The position numbers and the translations under genes are program-made. From the NCBI GenBank assembly GCA_027318915.1, contig DAHVOH010000092.1:1-11291 (forward strand): a stretch of 11,291 nt of DNA, written 5' to 3'. Origin of the DNA: Clostridiales bacterium (lineage in GTDB: Bacteria; Bacillota_E; Sulfobacillia; Sulfobacillales; JAIMBI01). Below the pieces are notes generated by a model. The model saw nothing but the letters and a program-made list of their open reading frames with translations, did no database searches and had not been told where the DNA came from. Positions 1 to 7,800 of the stretch are shown here, one piece after another. How positions within the stretch are numbered: the first letter of the stretch is position 1; the number at the start of each line of letters is the position of its first letter.

Positions 1-136
1 CGCGCGCCAGATAGGTGAGTCCTCGTTTATGCCGACTGGCGCAGGGCGGCCTGATGTCGCGCACCACCGCTCGGGTCATGCACACGATCACGGTTACATC
101 ACAGGACAAAACCTGGTGGTCCGGAATCTATCACCT

Positions 137-544
137 TCAGACGTCGCCGCCCTCGAACCCGATGAGCCAGTGGATGCCGTATCGGTCGATGACTTGGCCG
201 TCGGAGGCCCCCCACGCCCGTGTCTGCAGTGCGTCCACCACGCGGCCGCCCTCCGCCAGCTTGCAAAACCATTCCCGTAGCGTCGAGGGCGGAGCGGTAC
301 CCAATAGGGACAGCATCATCCCCTCCATCCGGACCGACGGCTCATGGGCGGGCGCGTCGGCGCCAAAGATCTGGACCGGTCCCGCCCCGAGGTAGCCGTG
401 TGCGATCGCCTCGGCTGGCCCATCGGTTCGGCCGAACTCTTGGTACGTGTGTAGATGAACCAGGGAGCCAAACACCTCACCGTAGAACGTCAAGGCGTCC
501 CGAGCGGTGCCGCGAAAGAGAAGATACGGCGTCAGCCCTGCCAT
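137..544 (-). CDS. PhnB-like VOC superfamily protein
   Basis: This is a 135-residue protein of the vicinal oxygen chelate / glyoxalase fold, closest in style to the PhnB-like subgroup (formerly named 3-demethylubiquinone-9 3-methyltransferase domain). The N-terminus MAGLTPYLLFRGTARDALTFY is the usual first beta strand plus the 'A..FY' helix. The middle contains IAHGYL (about residues 47-52) and a GADAP loop, and the end has DRYGIHWLIGF (120-130), the usual closing strand of the family. Length is typical (130-150). The start is well supported: AGGAG at 553-557 sits 8 bases before the ATG. PhnB-like proteins are cytosolic, often dimeric and of mostly unknown substrate, so no reaction is assigned. 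The gene lies 259 bases downstream of the ThDP enzyme on the same strand but appears to have its own control region. Confidence 0.88.
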   Translation of the reverse strand: MAGLTPYLLFRGTARDALTFYGEVFGSLVHLHTYQEFGRTDGPAEAIAHGYLGAGPVQIFGADAPAHEPSVRMEGMMLSLLGTAPPSTLREWFCKLAEGGRVVDALQTRAWGASDGQVIDRYGIHWLIGFEGGDV

Positions 545-552
545 AGTGCACG

Positions 553-557
553 CTCCT
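553..557 (-). promoter_or_regulatory. Shine-Dalgarno site of the VOC gene
   Basis: Read on the minus strand, AGGAG is followed by 8 bases and then the ATG at 544. This is the clearest ribosome binding site in the window and it fixes the start of the VOC gene. Confidence 0.75.
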
Positions 558-558
558 C

Positions 559-574
559 TCGATTATCTAATCGA
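559..574. promoter_or_regulatory. Perfect AT-rich palindrome, possible operator
   Basis: TCGATTA-TC-TAATCGA is a perfect inverted repeat with 7-base arms and a 2-base centre. It lies just upstream of the VOC gene's ribosome binding site. Read on the minus strand it contains GATAAT, which resembles a -10 box, so a bound repressor could block transcription. No convincing -35 was found (best is TCTACG, 3 of 6, with an 18-base spacer). PhnB-like genes are often neighbours of ArsR-type regulators, but no regulator gene is visible here, so the protein that would bind is unknown. Confidence 0.4.
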
Positions 575-803
575 ACTTCCCACCCCGTAGACGAACGCCC
601 TCGGCGATTCTCATCGGAAACCCGGCCCATATCACCGCCGGAGATTGCGCGCAGGGCACATCGCGGGACCCCGCACCTCTTGAATGGCGCGTTTCGACTA
701 CTTGTTAACCTAACCGGGCCGACCTGATGACCGAGTCGGGCCTGATCTTTGCCGTGGGCGCTTGCGAAGGCACGTGGACGAGGCGCGCGAGCCATGGGGT
801 CCG

Positions 804-2444
804 TCAGTGACCCCGGAAGGCTTCGGCCAGCCACCACGATGGCTCGCCGCGGGTTACCTTCGCGTCGACGACCAGGGGGCGGTCATGGGGCCCGGCTAGC
901 CAGTCGGCGACCGCTTCCAGGTCAGCCGGGGCGCGGACGCTGACGCCGGAGCAGCCAAAGCCGCGGGCTATTTCGGCGATGTCCGTGGGCGGGAACCTCA
1001 CGTGCTCGAGGAGATGCCCGTCCGGACCGAAGTGATGGACTTCCGCCCCATAGGCCTCGTCGTTGTACACCACGACCAACATATCGAGGCCGAGGCGGAC
1101 CGCCGTTTCCAGATCGGCGATGCCCATCAACGCGCCACCGTCGCCGAGCGCAGCCACGGTCAGCCGGTCCGGGCGGGCGACCGCCGCCCCGATGGCCGTC
1201 GCCAGCCCCAGGCCGACCGACTGAAAGGCCTGGGTAAAGACGAAACCGTCGGCATCGGGCACGTCGAGGAACATGGCCGGGTAGCCCATGAAATTGCCGG
1301 AGTCCACCGCGACGGTCCGGCCGGCGGGCAAAAGCCGATCGAGGGCGATGGACAGGGTGCGGGGGTCGATCCGGCCGTCTTCCCGCACCTCCTCATAGGG
1401 CACGTCGCGCCAGCGGCCTGCCCTAGCGAGACGTTCGGCGATTGCCTCGGAACGATAACCCTGAGCCGGTGCGGCGGCACGCCGGTCCAGCTCCGCCAAC
1501 ACCGCCCTGGCCGTCGCCGCCGTATCGCCGACTATGCCGAGGTCGATCGGATGGTGCACACCGAGCACGTCCGGGTCGAGGTCGACCTGGACGACGGTCG
1601 TGCCACTGCCCACGAGAGTGCCATGCCGCAGCGTCCACATGTTCAGCGAACAACCCCATCCCACCAGCAGATCCGCGTTCCGGATCAGGTCGGCCGCGAC
1701 CGGGGTGGCGAAGCCGCCGCTCACGTCGAGGTTGAACGCCGCACCGCGGAACAACCCGCGAGCGGCGGCGGAGGTGGCGAGAAGCGCCCCGACCCGTTCG
1801 GACAACTGCTCTATTTCTGCTTTGGCGGCTCGGGCACCGCGGCCCGCGAGGAACACCGGTCTGCGGGCGGCCAGGAGGGCGTCGGCCAGCTCGGAGACCG
1901 CCTCGGACGCGGGCTCGCCGACCGGCGCGGGCGGAACGGCCGGCAGCGTAAACGGCGGGATGGGCTCGGTCTGCACGTCCAGCGGCAGGATCAGCAACAC
2001 GGTCCTACGCGCACCCACGGCCGTACGGTAGGCGCGGGCGAGGTCCGCGGCCGCCGTCGCGGCGGAGCCCACCCGCACCGACGTCGCCCCCACGGCCGCC
2101 GCCAGCGCGGCGTCATCGAGATAAAAGTTGGACCGGGGGCTAGTCGCCGCGGGAGCCAAGACCAGCAGCGGAGTGCGACTCTTGGCCGCCTCAGTGATTC
2201 CTGTCAGGGCATTCGTCAGGCCTGGACCCTGGTGCACCGATAGCACGCCAAGTTCGCCACTGACCCGTGCGTAGGCATCGGCCATCACAGCCGCGCCGCC
2301 CTCGTGCCGCGCGGGGACGAACCGGGCGCCGGCCGCGGTCAGCGCGTTGGTGACACGGAAGTTCCCGCTGCCCACGAGGCCGAAGACGGTGCTGACACCC
2401 GCTCGCGCCAGCGCGGCCCCAACCGCGTCGGCCACGGTGGTCAC
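804..2444 (-). CDS. ThDP-dependent enzyme, acetolactate synthase / benzoylformate decarboxylase type
   Basis: This 546-residue cytosolic enzyme has the full three-domain layout of ThDP-dependent decarboxylases and synthases. The Pyr domain opens with a VFGLVGSGN stretch and has RHEGGAAVMADAYAR, whose Glu48 matches the catalytic Glu that activates ThDP, then GPGLTNALTG (about 73-82). A central domain follows, then the PP domain with the ThDP/Mg motif GDGG at 434-437 ending in Asn461-Asp462, the expected spacing. The reading frame is open upstream to 2600, but the GTG at 2444 is chosen because it overlaps the stop of the preceding gene as GTGA and the family homology begins there; the 52 extra upstream residues are out-of-frame cyclase sequence. 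Coupled translation with the upstream hydrolase is likely. The substrate is not shown by the sequence; a 2-keto acid decarboxylase role is inferred from the partner gene. Confidence 0.9.
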   Translation of the reverse strand: MTTVADAVGAALARAGVSTVFGLVGSGNFRVTNALTAAGARFVPARHEGGAAVMADAYARVSGELGVLSVHQGPGLTNALTGITEAAKSRTPLLVLAPAATSPRSNFYLDDAALAAAVGATSVRVGSAATAAADLARAYRTAVGARRTVLLILPLDVQTEPIPPFTLPAVPPAPVGEPASEAVSELADALLAARRPVFLAGRGARAAKAEIEQLSERVGALLATSAAARGLFRGAAFNLDVSGGFATPVAADLIRNADLLVGWGCSLNMWTLRHGTLVGSGTTVVQVDLDPDVLGVHHPIDLGIVGDTAATARAVLAELDRRAAAPAQGYRSEAIAERLARAGRWRDVPYEEVREDGRIDPRTLSIALDRLLPAGRTVAVDSGNFMGYPAMFLDVPDADGFVFTQAFQSVGLGLATAIGAAVARPDRLTVAALGDGGALMGIADLETAVRLGLDMLVVVYNDEAYGAEVHHFGPDGHLLEHVRFPPTDIAEIARGFGCSGVSVRAPADLEAVADWLAGPHDRPLVVDAKVTRGEPSWWLAEAFRGH

Positions 2445-3211
2445 TTTTCTACCAGGGCCAGCACCCGCGCGGGTGAGCCGGAACCAGTGACAATCGGCAG
2501 CGGCGCCGCGATGACAACCGCGCCCGTCACCGGAAGTCTGTCGAGGTGGCGGAGCTGGGTGAGACCGCACTTGCCCGCGCCGAGCACCGCCTCGTGGCAC
2601 GGGAACGCGGGCTCGAAGCCGAAAGCCTGGCCGGCGTCGGTGCCGACCGTCTCCACGCCCACACCCAGCAGGTCAGTCGCGGCGAGGTACTTCGCGGCGG
2701 CGGGCGTCATGCCCGGCGTATGCGAGCCCTGGTCGTCGGCGTTGGCGTAGCGCTCCGGATCGTCGCCGCGAACGGACCAGCCGGTGCGGAAGAGCAGCCA
2801 CCCCGCCCTCGGCAGCGGCCCGTGCCGCTGCTGCCAGTCCTCGAGGTCCTTGACATCGAGCAGGTAGTCGGGATTCCGGGTAGCCTCGGCGACGCGGTCG
2901 ATGACGACCGCGGGACCGATCAGCCGAGACGGCGGAATCTGGGACACATCCGGCAGGTCTTTGCCAGTCACCCAGTGATTCGGCGCGTCTAGATGCGTGC
3001 CTGTGTGCTCACCGGTGCGGAAGTTGTTCCAGTACCAGGCGGGGCCGCGGTCGTCGTACCGGCTGATCTCCTCAAGCTCGAACGTCCGCGTCTGACCCCA
3101 TTGGGGTGGCAACTGCAGGATGGGGGTCCCCGAGTGCAACGGGGATGTGAGGTCGATGACCTCGATGGAACCGTCGATAATCTGTGCCGCGAGCGCGGCG
3201 AGCTTACTCAT
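2441..3211 (-). CDS. Cyclase-family (PF04199) metal-dependent hydrolase, kynurenine formamidase / isatin hydrolase type
   Basis: This 256-residue protein carries the family signature HTGTHLDAPNHW at residues 69-80. His69, His73, Asp75 and His79 make the H-x3-H-x-D-x3-H metal motif used by kynurenine formamidases, isatin hydrolases and related amidohydrolases. A second conserved patch, FPCHEAVLG with His206 and Glu207, lies in the C-terminal part as expected. Length is normal for the family (210-270). The frame is also open to a GTG at 3277, but ATG 3211 is preferred because the protein homology starts at MSKLAALAAQIIDG and a promoter lies inside the longer version. It overlaps the next gene by 4 bases. 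The likely reaction is hydrolysis of a cyclic or N-formyl amide in the cytosol. Kynurenine formamidase is a competing assignment. Confidence 0.9.
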   Translation of the reverse strand: MSKLAALAAQIIDGSIEVIDLTSPLHSGTPILQLPPQWGQTRTFELEEISRYDDRGPAWYWNNFRTGEHTGTHLDAPNHWVTGKDLPDVSQIPPSRLIGPAVVIDRVAEATRNPDYLLDVKDLEDWQQRHGPLPRAGWLLFRTGWSVRGDDPERYANADDQGSHTPGMTPAAAKYLAATDLLGVGVETVGTDAGQAFGFEPAFPCHEAVLGAGKCGLTQLRHLDRLPVTGAVVIAAPLPIVTGSGSPARVLALVEK

Positions 3212-3212
3212 T

Positions 3213-3247
3213 ATGCTGACTGTAACGGAGCCGGCCGGCACCGTCAA
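3213..3247 (-). promoter_or_regulatory. Sigma-70-type promoter of the hydrolase/ThDP operon
   Basis: On the minus strand TTGACG (3247-3242, 5 of 6 to consensus) is followed by exactly 17 bases and TACAGT (3224-3219, 4 of 6, keeping TA...T). Seven bases separate the -10 from the ATG at 3211, so the transcript should begin at or within a base or two of the start codon. No Shine-Dalgarno sequence is present there, which agrees with leaderless translation. Confidence 0.5.
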
Positions 3248-3905
3248 TTGGTTGACCGAAGCGATTTCACCGTTCACTCATCGGAAGTGACTGTAGGCGT
3301 CCAGGCTGACCGGCCGCCTGACGGCGCTCTTCGATACCGCCCTGGGACGGGCCCTCCCACCTACACATCCACCGGCGCCCCCAATAATCATTGAGAGTCT
3401 GCGCCACCCGGAGGCATCTCGGGCCGCTCCGGCCATGGGGCACCGAAGTCCCCTTCTCCCCACTTCCTGCTATGGATGCGCCCGTGGCCGCGCCAGCGGA
3501 GGGTCTGCGCGATCAGCCTGAGTGTCGGAGGGCCTATCACCACGTCTTTGCAGGCGAGGACGGACCCGATGCGGGGCTTCATGGAATGCTGTTGGAGGGG
3601 GAGGCGCCGACCCGGACCATTTGGCTTTACGACAGGTGCCCCATGGAGAAGCCGTCCGTCGATGGTCCTGCACGAGACGGCCGCTGCGAAGACGCCAACG
3701 TGCAGACGGCCCTTCCGTCATTGGATCTGTCACAAGACGTTCCCCAATATATGGACACAGCTGCTTTGGAGCGAACGCCAGCAATGTTGGCCGATCTCTT
3801 GAACTCCTGTCCCGGTCTTTCCGGAACGGTCTCGGGATACTGAGGGTCCAGCCCGTTGGGCGTAGAGGCGTGGGCCGTTCTGACTGCCGGAGGCCGTCTC
3901 ATCCT
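3248..3905. other. Long interval without a convincing gene
   Basis: Frames on both strands in this stretch are open for up to 150 codons, but none shows a family motif, a good ribosome binding site or consistent codon use, and G+C looks lower than in the genes on either side. The least bad candidate is listed separately at 3472-3843. A minus-strand frame at 3582-3388 begins MKPRIGSVLACKDVVIG, which reads like protein for about 30 residues, but has no ribosome binding site and loses coherence. The interval looks like decayed sequence. Confidence 0.5.
3472..3843 (+). CDS. Doubtful ORF, 123 residues, no known family
   Basis: The frame runs from ATG at 3472 to TGA at 3841-3843 (TTG at 3391 is a longer alternative). 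The predicted product is acidic in its second half (SLDLSQDVPQYMDTAALERT) and has no signal peptide, membrane segment or recognised motif. No Shine-Dalgarno sequence precedes the ATG, and third codon positions are less G/C-rich than in neighbouring genes. Two other plus frames and one minus frame are equally open here. It may be a chance frame in decayed DNA and is recorded because the stretch has no better candidate. Confidence 0.15.
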   Translation: MDAPVAAPAEGLRDQPECRRAYHHVFAGEDGPDAGLHGMLLEGEAPTRTIWLYDRCPMEKPSVDGPARDGRCEDANVQTALPSLDLSQDVPQYMDTAALERTPAMLADLLNSCPGLSGTVSGY

Positions 3906-4076
3906 CTATTGCCTGTATAGATTCCTGGCGCCCCTCATGATTAGCGTCCCTGCCGCCGCCATGAACGTATCCCTCGGCCCGAAGACGGTGAACACAACAA
4001 GGAATAGTCCGTGGGCTGCGCGTCCCAGCAGTACCACCGCCGAGGCGGGCCAGTTGTGCGGCGTGTCCGGGTGCAC
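3906..4076 (-). pseudogene. Short minus-strand frame, membrane protein piece
   Basis: The frame from GTG 4076 to TAG at 3908-3906 encodes 56 residues; it is open further upstream to about 4118. It reads VHPDTPHNWPASAVVLLGRA and then a hydrophobic run (AAHGLFLVVFTVFG) followed by a basic tail. Most codons end in G or C, as in real genes of this window. There is no ribosome binding site and no family match that I recognise. Together with the frame just upstream on the same strand (4106-4282) it may be what is left of one or two small membrane proteins. Confidence 0.3.
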
Positions 4077-4105
4077 GGACGTGCCCAGGGGGTGCTGCGG
4101 TTCGC

Positions 4106-4282
4106 TTACCGTTTCTTAAGCACGCCCCAATAGACGACGGCGAATCCCAAGACCATGCCGACGTTCACGATGAGCCGTTCGATGGTGTGATGCCGAAGGA
4201 ACAGGAAATCGACGCTGACGAACAGCGATCGATGACGTCTGAGGGCGGATGTCAAAGAGAAGCGGGCTGAGGGACGACGGAT
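4106..4282 (-). pseudogene. C-terminal remnant of a membrane protein
   Basis: A minus-strand frame that follows a stop just above 4282 ends at TAA (4108-4106) and encodes up to 58 residues without an ATG near its beginning. The last 37 residues look like a true C-terminus: VDFLFLRHHTIERL, a transmembrane segment (LIVNVGMVLGFAVVYWGVL) and a basic KKR end. Third positions are mostly G or C. The lack of a start codon and the abrupt upstream stop suggest a truncated gene whose 5' part was lost, possibly when the adjacent transposase sequence arrived. TTG at about 4255 could initiate a small intact protein instead. No family is assigned. Confidence 0.35.
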
Positions 4283-4394
4283 TCACCACACACGCCATTG
4301 AGGAGACCCAGACCCCTGTCTGCCCAAGCGACCCCCCTCCCAGCAGATGCAGCAGCAAAGTGAGCAGCTGGGGCGCCAGGGTAGCGCCGGCCCC

Positions 4395-4750
4395 GCCTCG
4401 GCCCTGTCCACCGGGCTCCGGCTCGGTGTCCAACGCGTGGTGCAGGAGCGCTTGGAGCACGACGTCACGGAATTCCTCGGGCGCGACCAGGACCGCCGGG
4501 GCCCCGCCGCCTCCCGGGCTATCGTAATGGCTATAAGCCGAAGACGCTCCCGACCAGGGCTGGCCGGATTTTGGTCCCGGGGCCCCAGGTCCGCGCGCCC
4601 GCCGAGCCGTTGCAGTCCCGCCGCTGACGGTTCCTCGCGGACCCCACCCCGCCAGACGTGCTCCAGCGCCTGGGGACGGAGAGGTCGGCGCGCGGGCTGT
4701 CCACCCGGGACCTCGAGGACGCCTTCACCGCCGCGCGCAAACGCGGAGTT
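4395..4750 (+). pseudogene. IS256-family (mutator type) transposase remnant
   Basis: The N-terminal part of an IS256-family transposase is recognisable over two frames. The first frame gives QRVVQERLEHDVTEFLGRD (about 4430-4490). After a frameshift between about 4500 and 4517 the second frame gives GYRNGYKPKTLPTRAGRILV (4517-4576), a hallmark of the family, then PGPQVR. An in-frame TGA at 4625-4627 follows, then LQRLGTERSARGLSTRDLED, which matches the usual 'RGLSTRDVEDAF' region. The rest, including the whole DDE catalytic core and C-terminus, is missing. Terminal inverted repeats and a target duplication were not found. It is an old, inactive fragment. Its last frame reads straight into the downstream regulator gene. 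Confidence 0.75.
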
Positions 4751-4831
4751 TCCCGCCTTCCATGCAGGAGATTGGGCTGGAATCCCCGAATTGTTCAAGA
4801 CAGAGTGAATCCTCGGATACGCGGGGGACCG

Positions 4832-7800
4832 ATGGCCATGGTGCTCGACCTTGAAACCCATCGACAGATGAGCGGCAGAGCGGATCCGTCTGTCGCGGGT
4901 TCCGGCCGGCATGTGCATGTCCAGCTCTTAGGTCAGGTGGCCGTCGACGTTGACGGGGTCCGCTACGTCCTCACCGGCCGCCGCGTCGGTGACTTTCTGG
5001 CCTATTTGTCCCTCGCCAATCCCGATGGGTGTGCGGTCCACGCCATGGCCGCGGACCTTTGGCCCGGCGTGTCGCCTTCCCAGCAGCGAACCAATCTCCG
5101 CCACATGCTCTTTACGCTCCGGGACCGGTACCCGGAGGTCGCTTTGTGCGTCCGGCGGGACTCGGGGCGAATAGCCTGGGCCCCGACCGCCACGGTCACG
5201 GTGGACGCTCGCGATTGGTTGGAGACGGCTCTTAGCGCGCGCGATGAAGAGGCGTTGCAAGCCGCCCTGGCCACGGGAGATTCGCACTTGGCCATAGAGT
5301 GTGCGTGGGCGGCGCCCTGGCGTGCCCGTCTCGAGGCGGCGGATGCCGAGGTACAGGGACGCCTGATTGACCTTCAGGTCCGTCGGCGCGCCTTCGACGA
5401 GGCGTATGGCGTCGCGGTGGCCCCATGGCAGCGCGACGGGAAGACTCCGGTGGACGCGCTCCGCTTGTTGCGACTCGCCCTGTTGTCCGGTGGCGTGCAG
5501 CGCGTGCAGGAGGTCGCCGCAGCCCTGGCCGCCAGCGAGCCGCGCTGTGCGGAGGCCGAGGCGGCAGTCTGGCGACAAGAAGCGGAGCGGCTTCAAGCGC
5601 TCGCGTCGCCGCGCGCCCCCGTCCCCCGGTTGCTCGGTCGCGCGCGGGAGTGGAGCCGTCTCTTGGACGCCTGGGACACGGCCCAATCGCGGCGACCGAC
5701 CCTCGTGTTTGTCCAGGGTCCCGCCGGTATTGGAAAGTCCACCCTCCTTCGCGCCTGGCAATATTGGCTTGAAGTGCAACACATCACCGTCATCAGCGAC
5801 GGCGCGCTGGACGCGCCCGCGATCGGATCCTGGGCTGCTCTTCAGGGGGACGGGACCGGGTTCGGCGCGCCGCCTTCCCAGGGGGCGGCACTAGGTTCAG
5901 GCGACGTCCCGACGCCGACTCGAGCCCCTGCCGGAAGCGGCCATACCGTGTTTCCCGACCGCTGGGGCCGGTACCAGCAACTGGCGGAGCGATGCTGGAA
6001 ATCAACGCCGGGCGTTCTCCTTCTCGACAACTTGGAAGCGGCGGCCACCGATGCCTGGGACTGGCTGCAGTTCTTGCTGCGGGCGCCGCGCCGCGAGGTG
6101 CTGCTTGTCGTGGTGGCCGCCCGCGATGACCCGGCCACCGTCCGCCGGCGCCAAGCTCTGTTCCAAGCGGTTCACGCTACGGCGGCGTGCCGATTGGTGG
6201 CGGTGCAGCCGTTGGACGACGGGGCTTCTCGGCAATTGGTGGAATTGTTCGGCCCATTGCCCGACACCGATGTGCAGTCCATCCTGCAGTGGAGCGCCGG
6301 CCACCCTCTCGCCTTGGTGCACGGTGCTCAGGCGGCCGCGCAACGCGTGCGACCGGTTGGACTGTCCACCCGCGTTGTCATCCAAGAACGTGTCGCCGCG
6401 CTGCCGGCCGGAGAGCGGCGTTTGCTGGCGGCCATGACGGTTGTCCACCACTCCATGCCATTCGCCTTCTGGAGACGCCTCGTGCCCACCCTGGCCCTCC
6501 ATGCCTTTGACCGCCTGAAACGAGCGGGTCTTGTGGCCGAAGACGGGGAGGGCCGTCTGTCCCTCGCCCACGCGGAGATCCAGGCGGCGCTCCGAGAAAC
6601 GGTGGATGGCCATACCTGGCGGCTCTGGGCCAGGCGTGCCGCCCGCATCGCCAGCACCGAGTTCTCAGAGACACCCGCCGACCTGGTGGCGACCTTGTTC
6701 GCCGCGGCGGATGATCGCGGGGGAGCGGCCACCTGGTGGATGCGCGTCGTCGACGACGCCCGCGCCGCCCTCCGGTTTTCGGACGCGGCCGCCGCCTGCG
6801 GTCAGCTGGAACAGTTGGCCGCGCCGCCGGGACGGTTGCATTGGGCGTTGGAACGGGCGCGCTTGTTGGAGGAATCGGGCGACCGCGTACAGGCCACGCT
6901 GGTCTATCGGAATGCTAGCGAAACAGCGTTGGCCGCAGGCGACTACACGGGCTTGGCCGGTGCGCGGGCGGGTCTCGCGCGCTGCCTGGCGGCTCAAGGT
7001 GAGTGGGACACGGCCCAGAACCTGTTGGACGAAAATCTGGCCTACTTTCGGACCACCGCCGATGCCGCCGGGGTTGCCCGGACCTTGGTGGAACAGGCTC
7101 AGGCGGCCGCCGTCCACGGAGCCCTTCGCCAAGCGCGGGAGTGGGCCGAGGAGGCACGCGCGCTGGCGGAGATGGACCAGAACCCCCTGACGACCGCACT
7201 GGCGGAGGGACAGTTGGGATACATCGCATGGGAAAGCGGCGACCCCACGGAAGCCATCCACTACTGGCGGAACGCCGAGAGCCATGGGGCCGTCGCCGGC
7301 GATCAACTGACCGTGATGCGGGCGCTCGGCGACATCGGTGTGGCCTTGCTGGAGACCGGCCACCTCACGACGGCCGTCGAGTACCAGTGGCAGAAGGCGA
7401 CGCTGGCCCACCGGCACCATCTGCTGGAAGACTTGGCCTTGGCGCTCGGCAACTTAGGTGTCGCATACCAAGACGCCGCCATGTGGGCCACCAGCACCCG
7501 TTGTTTCACGGCGGCCTCTCGTCTCGCGCTGGGTCAAGGTGACCGACGCATTTTAGCCATTCTGACCAACGATCTCGCCTACACGTGGGCCCAAGAAGGC
7601 CGGGTGGCGGCGGCGGAAACCCTGTGGGCGAGCGCTCTCACGTTGGCCGAGCAGTTGCCTCTGCCGCGATCGATCGGCCAGTTTGCGCTGCATTGGGCAG
7701 AAGCGTTGTGGACCGTCGGGGAACTGTCGCGGATGCCTCCCCTGCTGCGGAAAGCGTGGCGCGTGCGCAACGCGAGTCCAGAATGGGACCGGGCCCGTTG

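Noticed and set aside
1..136. Sequence downstream of the VOC gene at the window edge
   Set aside because: Only a weak CAGG-TTTTGT-CCTG hairpin and short frames without motifs; nothing that can be called.
714..745. GGGCCGACC ... GAGTCGGGCC near the end of the ThDP gene, looked at as a terminator
   Set aside because: The arms do not pair properly (GGGCCGA needs TCGGCCC) and no T-run follows.
1002..2243. 413-codon plus-strand open frame opposite the ThDP enzyme
   Set aside because: It is the antisense shadow of a gene with clear family motifs; its translation is Arg/Gly/His-rich and has no domain.
2445..2600. N-terminal 52-residue extension of the ThDP enzyme frame
   Set aside because: It lies in another frame of the hydrolase gene and is low-complexity Arg/Gly/Pro; the GTGA overlap start at 2444 fits the family N-terminus.
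3388..3582. Minus-strand frame beginning MKPRIGSVLACKDVV
   Set aside because: Protein-like for about 30 residues only; the ATG is preceded by a pyrimidine-rich stretch rather than a ribosome binding site and the C-terminal half is noise. Not strong enough to call.
4928..5782. 284-codon minus-strand frame inside the regulator gene
   Set aside because: Antisense shadow of the regulator's winged-helix and BTAD region, with no motif or ribosome binding site.
6665..7420. 251-codon minus-strand frame inside the regulator gene
   Set aside because: Antisense shadow of the TPR region; composition is explained by the codon bias of the plus strand.
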